Assembly: GCF_004136315.1 (NCBI RefSeq)
Contig: NZ_CP029562.1
Location: 4,115,501 to 4,179,500, forward strand
Length of the DNA stretch: 64,000 nucleotides
Reading direction: 5' to 3'
Origin: Mesorhizobium sp. Pch-S
GTDB lineage: Bacteria; Pseudomonadota; Alphaproteobacteria; Rhizobiales; Rhizobiaceae
Position numbers and translations under genes: made by a program. This document shows positions 45,053 to 54,017 of this stretch, piece after piece (position 1 is the first letter of the stretch; each line of letters begins with the position of its first letter). The notes below the pieces were generated by a model that saw nothing but the letters and a program-made list of their open reading frames with translations, was not told the DNA's origin and did no database searches.

Positions 45053-46817
45053 ATCCAGATTGCCCAACATCCGGGTTTGGCTGCTCGGGGCGCTCGTCGT
45101 CGCTTCGCTGCTCATGATCGCATTCGGCCCGACCTTCCTCGACCGCTTTGCCCTCAACGTGCTCAGCCGTTCGATGATCTACGCCATGCTGGCAGTGACC
45201 GTCGATCTGCTGTGGGGGTACACGGGTGTCCTGACCTTTGGCCAAGCTGCTTTCTTCGGCATCGGCGCTTACGCAACCGCCATGGTTCTGACCCATCTGG
45301 GCAACAGTCCCGAACTGATGCTGTTGGCTCTCGCGCTGGCCATACTGGTTCCGCTGGTCTTGGGTATCGTGGTCGGCTGGCTTTCCTTCGGCTACGGCAC
45401 CACCCCGCTCTACGCCACCGTGATCTCTCTCGTTCTGCCGATCGTCGTCACGCAGGTCGCGTTCTCCGGGGGGCAATGGACAGGATCAAGCAGCGGGCTG
45501 GTGGGGTACGCCACCCTGCCGCTCAGCCTGGCGGGATATTTTCGGCTGACGGGTATCTGTCTTCTCGCCGTCGCCGCCGCGGCCTGGATTTTCGTGCGTT
45601 CCGATGCAGGCAAGGTGCTCGTCGCGATCCGCGACAACGAGGCCCGCTGCGCCTATCTCGGCCTCAACGCCAGCCGCATCAAGATCGCTCTTACCGCCGT
45701 TCTGGCTGGCGTGACGGGGTTGGCCGGCTTTCTCTTTGCCAATGCATCCGGTGTGGTTGCACCCGAAAACACCGGCTTTGTCTTTGGCACCGAACTGGTC
45801 ATCTGGACGGCACTCGGCGGTCGAGGCACCATTCTGGGCCCGGTGCTCGGAACCATCGGCATCGACTACCTTTCGGCCAGCCTTTCGGGCCAGCTGCCAT
45901 TCCTGTGGAAGCTTGTCGTCGGTGCCCTCTTTGTGGCGATGATCATCCTGTTGCCGAACGGCCTGGCCGGGTTGGTCGGGAAAATCCTGCCGCGCGGCAA
46001 AGGCCCTCGGGGACAGGACAGCCCTTTGCGCCTGGCGCAAGCCATGCAGGCACGGCAGGACGTCGTCGACAAGCCATCGCTTTTGACGATCCACGATCTG
46101 GGGAAATCCTACGGCAGCCTGAACGTCCTGCAAGGCATCAATCTGACGGTGCAGCCAGGCGAACTGGTCAGCCTCGTCGGGCCTAACGGGGCCGGCAAGA
46201 CGACGCTGATGCGTTGCCTGTCCGATGGCACTGAATCGATCAGTGGCTCGGTATCCGTGCGTGGCGTCAACATTGCGGGTCTTGCTCCTGACGCCATCGT
46301 GGCCCTGGGCGTCGGTCGCAAATTCCAGGTCGCGAGCGTGTTCGACAGCCTGACTGTCGCCGAGTGCCTGCGCATGGCTCGCGCGGCACGACACGTTCCC
46401 AGCCTTGTACACAGCTCGCAGGAACTGGATTTGCCTTCGGCCGCGGTGGATATCCTGAAATTGACAGCGCTCGACGGAATGCTCGATCGGCCGGTCTCCT
46501 CACTGTCGCATGGCCTGAAACAAAGCCTTGAACTGACGATGGTCGTAGCGCTGGAGCCACAACTGATCCTGCTCGACGAGCCGACGGCGGGCTTGACCAA
46601 GACGGAACGGATGACCATCGGAACGATCCTCAAGAAATTGACAGGTGAGTTGGGATTGGCGGCCATTCTGGTTGAGCACGACCTCGACTTCGTCCGGGAC
46701 ATATCGAGCCGCATCGTGGTGCTGCATCAGGGCCAGCTGGTGCTCGATGGGACCGTGCAGGACGTCGTCAATTCCGAGCTCGTCAAGGCAATCTACTCAG
46801 GAGGCGCACATGACTGA
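45045..46817 (+). CDS. LivM-LivG fusion: ABC permease with C-terminal ATP-binding domain
   Basis: A 590-aa protein. Residues about 1-320 are a LivM/UrtC-type permease (MIYAMLAVTVDLLWGYTGVL, FGQAAFFGIGAYATAM, GRGTILGPVLGTIGIDYLSA). After a short linker (residues 320-345) comes a LivG/UrtD ATPase: Walker A VGPNGAGKTTLMR, signature SLSHGLKQSLEL, Walker B QLILLDEPTAGL. LSHGxKQ is the form usual in urea/amide-type UrtD proteins. GTG 45045 overlaps the end of the restored livH by 8 bp, a normal arrangement for this operon type. Permease-ATPase fusions of this kind are known in rhizobia. Confidence 0.88.
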   Translation: MPESRLPNIRVWLLGALVVASLLMIAFGPTFLDRFALNVLSRSMIYAMLAVTVDLLWGYTGVLTFGQAAFFGIGAYATAMVLTHLGNSPELMLLALALAILVPLVLGIVVGWLSFGYGTTPLYATVISLVLPIVVTQVAFSGGQWTGSSSGLVGYATLPLSLAGYFRLTGICLLAVAAAAWIFVRSDAGKVLVAIRDNEARCAYLGLNASRIKIALTAVLAGVTGLAGFLFANASGVVAPENTGFVFGTELVIWTALGGRGTILGPVLGTIGIDYLSASLSGQLPFLWKLVVGALFVAMIILLPNGLAGLVGKILPRGKGPRGQDSPLRLAQAMQARQDVVDKPSLLTIHDLGKSYGSLNVLQGINLTVQPGELVSLVGPNGAGKTTLMRCLSDGTESISGSVSVRGVNIAGLAPDAIVALGVGRKFQVASVFDSLTVAECLRMARAARHVPSLVHSSQELDLPSAAVDILKLTALDGMLDRPVSSLSHGLKQSLELTMVVALEPQLILLDEPTAGLTKTERMTIGTILKKLTGELGLAAILVEHDLDFVRDISSRIVVLHQGQLVLDGTVQDVVNSELVKAIYSGGAHD

Positions 46818-47529
46818 ACCAACCGCGCCTGTTGCAAAACTGTCGCTCACCGCTGTGTCCAGCGGATACGGCGCCATCAACATCATCGACGCGTTGTCGA
46901 TGGCCGTCCCTCGTGGCCAGATATTTGCCCTGATGGGCAAGAACGGCATGGGCAAGACGACTCTGCTGAAGACGATCCTCGGCTTCGTGTCGATGCGGTC
47001 GGGCAGCATCGATCTCGATGGGCAACCCATCGCCGGTGCATCGCCAGCTTCGCTGGTTGCTTCCGGCGTCGCCTATGCTCCGCAGGAGCACGCGCTGTTC
47101 CAGGAACTGACGATCCGCGACAACCTTCGTCTGGCCCTGCACACGGACAAGGAGCTGAAGCAGGGGATCGAGCGGGTCTGTCAGCACTTTCCCTTTCTCC
47201 GGGAGAGGGTGAACCAGAAGGCGGGAACGCTCTCGGGCGGTGAGCAGAAGATGCTGATCCTCGGCCGCGCCTTGATGCTTCAGCCGAAGCTTCTGTTGAT
47301 CGACGAGATATCGGAGGGTCTCCAGCCTTCCGTGGTCGAGCGGATTGGAAGAGTGCTCGTCGAGGAGTGCAGGGCAAACAACACCACCGTGTTGATGGTC
47401 GAACAGAATCTCGATCTGGTGCTTGGCATCGCCAATCGCTGGGCCGTGCTGAAGCTTGGCCGTATCGATGACGCCGGCGAAATGGACAGCGGATCGCGGG
47501 CACGTATCCTTGCGCATCTCAAGATCTAG
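46810..47529 (+). CDS. LivF/UrtE-type ABC transporter ATP-binding protein
   Basis: A 239-aa ATPase: Walker A LMGKNGMGKTTLLKTILG, signature TLSGGEQKMLILGRAL, Walker B LLLIDEISEGLQPSV and switch histidine region VLMVEQNLDLVL. The start at ATG 46810 overlaps the fusion gene's stop by 8 bp, indicating coupled translation. It is the last gene of the amide-utilisation operon and would pair with the fused ATPase domain as the second nucleotide-binding subunit. The following 76 bp before the convergent tRNA hold no obvious terminator. Confidence 0.92.
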   Translation: MTEPTAPVAKLSLTAVSSGYGAINIIDALSMAVPRGQIFALMGKNGMGKTTLLKTILGFVSMRSGSIDLDGQPIAGASPASLVASGVAYAPQEHALFQELTIRDNLRLALHTDKELKQGIERVCQHFPFLRERVNQKAGTLSGGEQKMLILGRALMLQPKLLLIDEISEGLQPSVVERIGRVLVEECRANNTTVLMVEQNLDLVLGIANRWAVLKLGRIDDAGEMDSGSRARILAHLKI

Positions 47530-47605
47530 CGTGCATGCGCGAAAGCGCTTGGCGAAGCGGTTCGATCGCTGGCCCAGATGAGCAATGCAATGTCTGAGAG
47601 TACGA

Positions 47606-47682
47606 TGGTAGCGGGAGAGGGACTTGAACCCCCGACCCCAGGATTATGATTCCCGTGCTCTAACCAACTGAGCTACCCCGCC
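47606..47682 (-). tRNA. tRNA-Met (CAT)
   Basis: A 77-nt cloverleaf read on the minus strand, including an encoded CCA end. The D-arm is GCTCAGTTGGTTAGAGC. The anticodon stem CGGGA/TCCTG encloses loop ATCATAA with CAT anticodon. The T-arm is GGGGGTTCAAGTCCCTC. The acceptor pairs GGCGGGG with TCCCGCT (two G-U pairs). Features fit elongator tRNA-Met. An initiator is excluded by the paired first position; tRNA-Ile2 (lysidine-modified CAT) is the only alternative. Confidence 0.93.
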
Positions 47683-48075
47683 ATCAGGGAGGCGCCAATC
47701 CATGGAAGCCACTTTGAAGTGGGCCACAAGGTCAGCGCCAAGGTCGCGCGGATATAAGGGGGCGGTGGTAATCCTGTCAAGCACGGAGACAGGGCAGAAA
47801 CCAGAGAAACTCACATATGTTCGAACGGCTCGGCTGGATGGCCGGGACAGCGGCAATGCAGGCCTTGTTTAGGTGGCAGACGGGATTGGGACGAGGCTGA
47901 TGCCAGGGGACCCTTGCCCCAGGTGATGACAGAAAGCTCATCGCGCCGGCTCATCGAAAAGTGGTGCATCGGCGTCAGCCAATCCAACAGGCGATGGTGA
48001 CGGGGTTGAGTTCGGCGAAGGGCACCGCTATGTCTCAACCACGATTTTTGCGCGAAATGCTTGAGTTCCTATTTG
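47683..48075. other. Intergenic region after tRNA gene
   Basis: I see no credible gene. Short frames on both strands lack family features and start signals. It presumably holds the tRNA promoter (minus strand) and the promoter of the following oxidoreductase gene. Confidence 0.4.
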
Positions 48076-49041
48076 ATGAAACCGCGTATAGCAGTCCTCG
48101 GATGCGGGTACTGGGGCAGCAACCATATCCGGACGCTGAAAGGGCTGGGCGCACTCCATGCGGTTTCAGATGCCAATTTCGCGCGTGCTGAAGGTTTTGC
48201 CAGCGAACAGGACTGCCTGGCCATCGCGCCGGACGACCTTTTCAAGCGCGACGATGTCGACGCCATCGTCATGGCGCTGCCGCCGCAGTTCCATGCCGAT
48301 CTTTCGATCCGTGCCGTCGAGGCCGGCAAGGACGTGCTGGTCGAGAAGCCGATCGCGTTGACAGTGCCGGATGCCGAGCGCTCGGTTCAAGCGGCAAAGG
48401 ACAATCACCGCGTCTTCATGGTTGGCCATGTGCTGCGTTTCCATCCGGCTTTCGAGAAACTGAAGGCGCTGGTGGATGCCGGCGAACTCGGCGAAATCCG
48501 CTACATCCATTCACACCGTCTCGGCCTTGGCAAATTCCACACCGAGAATGATGCGTTGTGGGATCTGGCGCCGCACGACCTGTCGATGATCCTGGCTCTT
48601 ACCGGCACCGAACCGCTGGAAGTGCGCGGCGAGGGGGCGGCGCTGCTCGACCATCTCAGTGATTTCGCGCATCTGCACATGCGCTTCCCGAACAATCTGA
48701 GAAGCCACCTCTTTGCTTCGCGGCTCAATCCCTATCGTGAGCGCCGCCTGACCGTGGTCGGCGCCAGGGCGATGGCGGTTTTCGACGACGTCGAGCCTTG
48801 GGAAAGAAAGCTCGCGGTTTATCATCACGCCGTATGGCAGGACAGCGGTCAATGGGCCGCCACCAGCAACGAGCCGACCTATATCGAGGTCGAGCAGGGA
48901 ATGCCGCTGACGCGTGAGCTGCAGCACTTTCTGCAATGCATCGAAACGCGCGCCGAGCCCCGCACGGACGGCGAAGAAGCGATCCGGGTGCTGCGTATCC
49001 TGACCGCGGGTACGGTCACCCACGGCCGTATCGGCGGCTGA
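48076..49041 (+). CDS. Gfo/Idh/MocA-family NAD(P)-dependent oxidoreductase
   Basis: A 321-aa dehydrogenase. The Rossmann motif is IAVLGCGYWGSNHIRTL, followed by the family's DVLVEKPIALTV (EKP motif) and VGHVLRFHPAFEKLKALV. A catalytic-type DxxxH is seen in DLAPHDLSMIL. ATG 48076 places the Rossmann fold at the N-terminus as usual; an upstream TTG adds five residues. Such enzymes act on sugars, inositols or UDP-sugar derivatives. The substrate cannot be inferred and the neighbours give no pathway clue. Confidence 0.88.
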   Translation: MKPRIAVLGCGYWGSNHIRTLKGLGALHAVSDANFARAEGFASEQDCLAIAPDDLFKRDDVDAIVMALPPQFHADLSIRAVEAGKDVLVEKPIALTVPDAERSVQAAKDNHRVFMVGHVLRFHPAFEKLKALVDAGELGEIRYIHSHRLGLGKFHTENDALWDLAPHDLSMILALTGTEPLEVRGEGAALLDHLSDFAHLHMRFPNNLRSHLFASRLNPYRERRLTVVGARAMAVFDDVEPWERKLAVYHHAVWQDSGQWAATSNEPTYIEVEQGMPLTRELQHFLQCIETRAEPRTDGEEAIRVLRILTAGTVTHGRIGG

Positions 49042-49170
49042 TGTTCCCAGAGCTTTCCGTTTTTCGACGGAAACGCGGAAACGCTCCAACTTTCGTTTCT
49101 ACGAAATTCCGGACGGAAAACCGCTACGCACTTTACCTGGAATGCTCCCGCCATTTATGGGGTCTGGCCG

Positions 49171-50364
49171 TTACTCTGCGGCGATAGTCGACGGCTTCCC
49201 GGTCAGGCGGCTCAGCATGGCTTCGGCCTCGGCGCCGCGTTCCGACCGCTCGATGAAGCCGCCGCCAAAGACGCGGGCCTCATTGCCGTCATCGGAATAA
49301 AGCACGCATGCCTGGCCCGGCGCGATGCCGGACTCGCCATCCACCAACTCGACCCAGGTGCTGCCGTTGCGGTGATGGAGAACGGCAGGCCGCGGCGGGC
49401 GCGTCGAGCGCACCTTGGCGAACAGTTCGAGGCCGCCGGTCGGAATGGCTGCAAGGGCGTCGTCGCCCAGCCAGTTCATGGACCGCAGATAGATCTTGTG
49501 CGTTTCCAGCGCCTCGCGCGGACCGACGATGACCCTTGAACGGTCGGCGTCGAGATGAACGACATAGAGCGGTTCGCCAGAGGCGACACCGATGCCACGG
49601 CGCTGGCCGATGGTGTAGCGCAGGATGCCGTCATGCCTGCCAAGCACCCGGCCGTCGATATGGACGATGTCGCCGGGATTGGCGGCTGTGGGCTTCAACT
49701 TTGCGATGACGTCGGAATACTTGCCCTGCGGCACGAAGCAGATGTCCTGACTGTCCTGCTTGGCGGCTACAACGAGGCCCATCTGTTCAGCCATGGCTCG
49801 TACGTCCGGCTTGGGCAAACCGCCAAGGGGAAAGCGCAGGTAGTCGATCTGCGCCTGCGTGGTGGCAAACAGGAAATAGCTCTGGTCGCGATCGGCATCG
49901 ACCGGACGATACAGGGCGCGATGGGCGCCGTTGGCCCTTGAACGGATATAATGGCCTGTCGCCAGAGCATCGGCACCGAGATCCTGGGCCGTTGCCAGAA
50001 GGTCGGCGAACTTGACGGTCTGATTGCACGACACGCAGGGGATCGGTGTCTCGCCGGCGACGTAGCTTTCGGCGAACGGATTGATCACAGCCTTGCGGAA
50101 GCGTTCTTCGTAGTCGAGGACATAGTGAGGGATGCCGAGGGTTTCCGAAACCCGGCGCGCGTCCTCGATATCCTGGCCCGCACAGCAGGAACCGGCGCGA
50201 TGGGTGGCCGCGCCATGGTCGTAGAGTTGCAGGGTTACGCCGACGACATCATAGCCCTCGCGCTTGAGGAGACCGGCGACGACGGAGGAATCAACGCCGC
50301 CAGACATGGCAACGACAACGCGCGTGTCTTCTGGGCGTCCGGGAAGGTCCAGGCTGTTCATCAT
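49171..50364 (-). CDS. mnmA: tRNA-specific 2-thiouridylase MnmA
   Basis: A 397-aa enzyme making 2-thiouridine at the wobble base of tRNA-Lys, -Glu and -Gln. The PP-loop is [18 protein letters not shown] (residues 16-33). The catalytic cysteines lie in [12 protein letters not shown] and [15 protein letters not shown]. The conserved C-terminal beta-barrel begins around [20 protein letters not shown] 50364 with GGA eight bases upstream is chosen over the longer frame to 50415. It is near sciP and ctrA, an arrangement seen in rhizobia. Confidence 0.96.
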   Translation of the reverse strand: MMNSLDLPGRPEDTRVVVAMSGGVDSSVVAGLLKREGYDVVGVTLQLYDHGAATHRAGSCCAGQDIEDARRVSETLGIPHYVLDYEERFRKAVINPFAESYVAGETPIPCVSCNQTVKFADLLATAQDLGADALATGHYIRSRANGAHRALYRPVDADRDQSYFLFATTQAQIDYLRFPLGGLPKPDVRAMAEQMGLVVAAKQDSQDICFVPQGKYSDVIAKLKPTAANPGDIVHIDGRVLGRHDGILRYTIGQRRGIGVASGEPLYVVHLDADRSRVIVGPREALETHKIYLRSMNWLGDDALAAIPTGGLELFAKVRSTRPPRPAVLHHRNGSTWVELVDGESGIAPGQACVLYSDDGNEARVFGGGFIERSERGAEAEAMLSRLTGKPSTIAAE

Positions 50365-50685
50365 GTCAGTTCCGAATTCAGGCCACAAACAAGCGGCCCC
50401 GACTATATAGGGCATCGGTCACGCAGGCGCCAGCACAAGCAGGGGCCAGCCGGCCCTTTGAGTTCCGACACTTGCATCCGACGCTTGCACTGGCATCAGG
50501 TCATGCCGGATGCGGATATCCGGCGCATTTGGCGCGCTGTCGGGCTTTTGTCTCAAAAGCTTACGAAAAGCCTAACGTGACGTTCACGAACATTACTTAT
50601 CCATGAGCAACCGCTTAGGCAATTTTTAAAGCTGTGGCGGTACTGTGGCAGGGATTGGTTCTGTGAGTTTTCAGTAGAGAGTACG
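50365..50685. promoter_or_regulatory. Divergent region between mnmA and sciP
   Basis: No gene is seen. It carries the promoters of mnmA and sciP. A perfect inverted repeat CGTGA-CGT-TCACG lies at 50576-50588, about 100 bp before the sciP start, in an AT-richer stretch. Its binding protein is unknown. Confidence 0.4.
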
Positions 50686-50961
50686 ATGACCGATCTGGTT
50701 AGACCGCGAGTCAAATATGTTATAGGGCCTGACGGCAGCCCTCTTACGATTGCCGATCTGCCGCCGACGAACACCCGTCGTTGGGTTATTCGGCGCAAGG
50801 CGGAAGTGGTTGCTGCGGTGCGGGGCGGATTGCTCAGCCTCGACGAAGCCTGTCAGCGCTACAAACTCACGACGGAGGAATTTCTTTCCTGGCAGGCGTC
50901 CATTGACGAATATGGCCTGGCTGGATTGCGAACGACGCGTATTCAGCAATACAGGCACTGA
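50686..50961 (+). CDS. sciP: SciP (DUF1153) CtrA inhibitor
   Basis: A 91-aa small helix-turn-helix protein almost entirely made of the DUF1153 domain: VKYVIGPDGSPLTIADLPP, NTRRWVIRRKAEVVAAVRGG, LSLDEACQRYKLTTEEFLSW, DEYGLAGLRTTRIQQYR. In Caulobacter SciP binds CtrA and blocks its recruitment of RNA polymerase late in the cell cycle. The full domain and typical length are present, and ctrA lies 2.6 kb downstream, consistent with a conserved role here. A strong terminator follows. Confidence 0.95.
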   Translation: MTDLVRPRVKYVIGPDGSPLTIADLPPTNTRRWVIRRKAEVVAAVRGGLLSLDEACQRYKLTTEEFLSWQASIDEYGLAGLRTTRIQQYRH

Positions 50962-50983
50962 CAGGTCTGTTTTTCGAGAATGA

Positions 50984-51008
50984 AAAAGGCGCGGGTTCCG
51001 CGCCTTTT
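50984..51008 (+). terminator. Bidirectional intrinsic terminator after sciP
   Basis: AAAAGGCGCGG/CCGCGCCTTTT encloses a GTT loop. The A- and T-tracts on both sides make it active for sciP and for the convergent oxidoreductase gene, whose stop lies 15 bp beyond. Confidence 0.9.
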
Positions 51009-51022
51009 CGTTTGATGCGGCT

Positions 51023-51949
51023 TCAGATTTCGAGCGCTATCTTTCCCGTGGGCCTGGTTGCCAGAAATGCGTGAGCCTCCCCGGCCTGCTCCAGCGGGAA
51101 TATCCTGGAGACATGAACGCTCAGCTTTCCCGCCTCGATGAGTTTGGCCAGCTCGCCGAGACCTGCCTGATCCGGAACAACCGAAATATGCTCATGGCGG
51201 ATGCCGCGCGCCCTGGCCTCGGCCTTGGCCTTGTCGGAAATGCCGAGCAGTGAAACCAGCGTACCACCGTCTTTCAGGACCTTGAGAGCTTGTTCCGCGT
51301 TCTCACCTCCGATCGGCTCCAGGACGATATCGATATCCGACACCACGTCGGAAAAACGCGTCGTCGTGTAGTCGACGACCTCATCGGCGCCGAGACCGCG
51401 AACAAAGTCGAGCTTTGAAGAACTCGTCGTCGCCACGACATAGGCACCGCGCGCCTTGGCGATCTGCACGGCGAGATGCCCGACGCCGCCGGCGGCGGCC
51501 TGGACGAGGACGCGTTGGCCAGACCTGACTTGCGCCGCTCCAACCAGTCCCTGCCAGGCGGTCAAGCCGGCGAGGGGCAGGGCGCCGGCATGGATGTGGT
51601 CGATTCCCGTGGGTTTCAAGACGAGTTCATTGGCGGGAGCTGTCACCAACTCGGCATAGGCTCCAGCTTCCCTGGGAAACAGCGGCATGCCGAAGACTTC
51701 GTCGCCCACCGCAAAACCGGACGCCTCCGGACCGAGCTTTTCGATGACGCCGGCAATATCCCAGCCAACTGTGAAAGGTGGTTCGCCGAGCAGCGGATAA
51801 GCCCCGCTGCGGACGGCGGTATCCACCGGATTGATGCCTGCCGCATGAACCCGCACGAGCACCTCTCCTCTGGCTGGCTCCGGGGCAGGGCGATCTGCGA
51901 TGGTCAATACTTCAGGCCCGCCAACGCTGGTCTGGACAATGGCACGCAT
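51023..51949 (-). CDS. Zinc-independent MDR / quinone oxidoreductase-like NADPH enzyme
   Basis: A 308-aa medium-chain dehydrogenase/reductase. The N-terminal catalytic half has VHAAGINPVDTAVRSGAYP and VGWDIAGVIEKLGPEA. The coenzyme site is VLVQAAAGGVGHLAVQIAKA. Structural-zinc cysteines are absent, as in QOR-type members that reduce quinones or enones with NADPH. AGGAG lies just before the ATG. It diverges from an HxlR regulator 86 bp away, a pairing often used for electrophile- or quinone-responsive control. Confidence 0.92.
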   Translation of the reverse strand: MRAIVQTSVGGPEVLTIADRPAPEPARGEVLVRVHAAGINPVDTAVRSGAYPLLGEPPFTVGWDIAGVIEKLGPEASGFAVGDEVFGMPLFPREAGAYAELVTAPANELVLKPTGIDHIHAGALPLAGLTAWQGLVGAAQVRSGQRVLVQAAAGGVGHLAVQIAKARGAYVVATTSSSKLDFVRGLGADEVVDYTTTRFSDVVSDIDIVLEPIGGENAEQALKVLKDGGTLVSLLGISDKAKAEARARGIRHEHISVVPDQAGLGELAKLIEAGKLSVHVSRIFPLEQAGEAHAFLATRPTGKIALEI

Positions 51950-52035
51950 GGGTGTCTCCTGTTTTGAATGACACTATAGAAAAGATAGTATCTATCCATT
52001 GTCCAGTACGTACCATTTTGATATATAGGTACCTC
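51950..52035. promoter_or_regulatory. Divergent promoter with candidate HxlR operator
   Basis: The 86-bp AT-rich gap holds a perfect inverted repeat GATAG-TAT-CTATC (51984-51996). It overlaps a second one, ACTAT/ATAGT (51973-51989), and a GTACGTAC palindrome lies further right. HxlR regulators bind such palindromes in the shared promoter of themselves and their target. Confidence 0.6.
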
Positions 52036-52434
52036 ATGTATAGCGATGATTGCGAACCCTACGGCTACGACGCGTTCCGGCGGACCTGCCCGTCGCATGC
52101 CGTGCTGGAAATGCTTTCGAGTAAATGGGTCTATCTGACGGTGGGCGCGTTACGGCGTGGCCGCATGCGTCATGGTGAGCTGGCCCGGAAGATGGAAGGC
52201 ATCACGCCCAAGATGCTGACCCAGACGCTGCGTACGCTGGAACGCGATGGGCTGGTTCGACGAGAGATTTTCCCGGTCATTCCTCCGCGCGTGGAGTATG
52301 AATTGACCGCGCTGGGGCATGACCTTGCCGGTCTGCTCGACCAGATTCGTTCCTGGTCTGAAGTGCATGTGCCCGATATCAGAAGCGCGCGCCTCGCGGC
52401 GGAGGAAATCAGCGGGCAGGTGCCTGGTCGCTGA
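52036..52434 (+). CDS. HxlR-family transcriptional regulator
   Basis: A 132-aa winged-helix protein: CPSHAVLEMLSSKWVYLTVG, RHGELARKMEGITPKMLTQT and LRTLERDGLVRREIFPVIPP are the diagnostic HxlR segments. The N-terminal cysteines (DDCEPYGYDAFRRTCP) could be redox sensors, as the first Cys is in many quinone-sensing members. ATG 52036 gives the usual length; the frame back to 51952 would run over the promoter. It probably controls the divergent oxidoreductase. Confidence 0.92.
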   Translation: MYSDDCEPYGYDAFRRTCPSHAVLEMLSSKWVYLTVGALRRGRMRHGELARKMEGITPKMLTQTLRTLERDGLVRREIFPVIPPRVEYELTALGHDLAGLLDQIRSWSEVHVPDIRSARLAAEEISGQVPGR

Positions 52435-52495
52435 TGCAACAGAGGCTGACCTGAGAAAGTCGGCTTTGAATGTCGCGAATCTCGGGAAGCGCAGA

Positions 52496-52873
52496 CTAGC
52501 CGATCATTGCGCTGCGACCGCCGGTTTCCGGCTCGCGTACCCGCGAATCGCGTGATTCGAGCAACTCCGCCTTGGCCAGTTCGGCTTCGGCCTCATTGAG
52601 CAGGGCTTCAGCTGCGCTGCGCTGCTGAGCGAGGTCCGCCTGCGAGTTGCGGAGATTGTCGCGCCGCAGCCGTGCTGCCTTGGCGAAGGTCGGATAGGCG
52701 AAGTGGTTGATGTCGGTGATGCCGGCTTTTTTCTCTTCGGCCGTGATCTGGAACTCCAGTTCTCCAGCCATGCGCTCGAATTCGGCGATCATCATGTCCA
52801 GCTGCAGAAGCTGCCGGCGTTTCTCATTCACCTGAAATTGCTTCAGTCGAACGAGGTTCTCGCGTGACTTCAT
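52496..52873 (-). CDS. fliJ: FliJ-type flagellar export protein
   Basis: A 125-aa, largely coiled-coil protein (MKSRENLVRLKQFQVNEKRR, then RRDNLRNSQADLAQQRSAAE) matching alphaproteobacterial FliJ, the central stalk of the flagellar export ATPase. ATG 52873 has AGGAG about nine bases upstream; a GTG at 52897 lies before that site. It is divergent from ctrA, and flagellar genes are CtrA-regulated in this group. No other flagellar gene is in the window, so the name rests on length, helix pattern and context. Confidence 0.75.
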   Translation of the reverse strand: MKSRENLVRLKQFQVNEKRRQLLQLDMMIAEFERMAGELEFQITAEEKKAGITDINHFAYPTFAKAARLRRDNLRNSQADLAQQRSAAEALLNEAEAELAKAELLESRDSRVREPETGGRSAMIG

Positions 52874-53315
52874 GATTCGGTACTCCTGCCAACGCACACT
52901 TGCACTATCGCCCCGCTGGCCTTGCGAGGCTCCCGTGTTGCCCGTATTCCCCCCGATTTTCGGAACTCTATGGAAAACAAAGTCCTAAGATTTTTTCCGA
53001 ACGGTAACCATTCGTTTACGGGCATTGTTAATCATACGGGTCAGGGCTTAAGGCCGGGTAAAAATTTCGACCCGGGCGCGGGACGTAAGAGATGAGTCCG
53101 TTGAGTCGGTTACGGCACTTTCTTAATGTGCCGAATCAAAATTTGACGCGATGAATCGTCTTTGGATTCAAGTGTGTGTGGAAAGAGGTTAAAATTTCTG
53201 GTATCGCTTCGAACGCGAAATTAGGATTTGTTAACCATTCAGTGGCAGCTTCGGCTCAGGCAATCACTGCTCCGGTCCCGGACGGGTCAGGTTCGGCAGC
53301 AGAAAGGGGAATAAA
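52874..53315. promoter_or_regulatory. ctrA upstream region with GANTC cluster and CtrA-type sites
   Basis: This 442-bp region holds five GANTC (CcrM methylation) sites within 76 bp: 53094, 53103, 53133, 53153 and 53165. Chance expectation is about one per 256 bp. A TTAACCAT half-site matching the CtrA consensus lies at 53231-53238, 78 bp before ctrA, and TAACCATTCG-like and TTAA elements occur further up. In Caulobacter the ctrA promoter is controlled by CcrM methylation and CtrA feedback, so the same logic is likely here. Confidence 0.7.
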
Positions 53316-54011
53316 ATGCGCGTTCTGCTGATAGAAGACGACAGTGCAACCGCCCAGAGCATCGAACTGATGCTCAAATCCGAAAGTTTCAACGTCTACA
53401 CCACCGATCTCGGTGAAGAAGGCGTCGATCTCGGTAAGCTCTACGACTACGACATCATTCTCCTGGATCTGAACCTCCCGGATATGTCGGGCTACGAAGT
53501 GCTGCGCACGCTGCGCCTCTCCAAAGTGAAGACGCCGATCCTGATCCTGTCAGGCATGGCCGGCATCGAGGACAAGGTCCGCGGTCTCGGTTTCGGCGCA
53601 GACGACTATATGACCAAGCCATTCCACAAGGACGAGCTGGTCGCCCGTATCCACGCCATCGTGCGCCGTTCCAAGGGCCATGCCCAGTCGGTCATCGCGA
53701 CCGGCGAACTGATCGTCAACCTCGACGCCAAAACCGTCGAAGTCAGCGGCCAGCGCGTGCATCTGACCGGCAAGGAATATCAGATGCTGGAACTGCTCTC
53801 GCTGCGCAAGGGCACCACGCTGACCAAGGAAATGTTCCTCAACCACCTTTATGGCGGCATGGACGAGCCGGAGTTGAAGATCATCGACGTCTTCATCTGC
53901 AAGCTGCGCAAGAAGCTCGACGCGGCCTCCGGAGGCCAGAACTACATCGAAACGGTCTGGGGACGCGGCTATGTGCTGCGCGAGCCGGAAGAAATTCGCG
54001 AAAGCGCCTGA
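53316..54011 (+). CDS. ctrA: Cell-cycle master response regulator CtrA
   Basis: A 231-aa OmpR-type regulator. The receiver has acidic residues E7-D9, phosphoacceptor D51 ([20 protein letters not shown]) and the YMTKPF lysine. The C-terminal winged helix ([50 protein letters not shown]) is near-invariant in alphaproteobacterial CtrA. It controls replication initiation, division and motility genes and is phosphorylated through CckA-ChpT; chpT is 650 bp downstream and its inhibitor sciP is upstream. The C-terminus differs from the Caulobacter AA degron (ends RESA). Confidence 0.98.
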   Translation: MRVLLIEDDSATAQSIELMLKSESFNVYTTDLGEEGVDLGKLYDYDIILLDLNLPDMSGYEVLRTLRLSKVKTPILILSGMAGIEDKVRGLGFGADDYMTKPFHKDELVARIHAIVRRSKGHAQSVIATGELIVNLDAKTVEVSGQRVHLTGKEYQMLELLSLRKGTTLTKEMFLNHLYGGMDEPELKIIDVFICKLRKKLDAASGGQNYIETVWGRGYVLREPEEIRESA

Positions 54012-54017
54012 TCGACC

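Noticed and set aside
44220..46817. 865-aa LivH-LivM-LivG triple fusion
   Set aside because: The join arises from a frameshift in livH. The true LivH C-terminus and stop lie in another phase, and livM has its own GTG start. Only the LivM-LivG part is a real fusion.
47606..47682. tRNA-Ile2 (lysidine CAT) identity
   Set aside because: The arm sequences fit elongator tRNA-Met better; the two cannot be separated with certainty without a tRNA classifier.
47811..48038. Small minus-strand frame after the tRNA gene
   Set aside because: No ribosome-binding site, no recognisable domain, and overlap with other random frames in a promoter-type gap.
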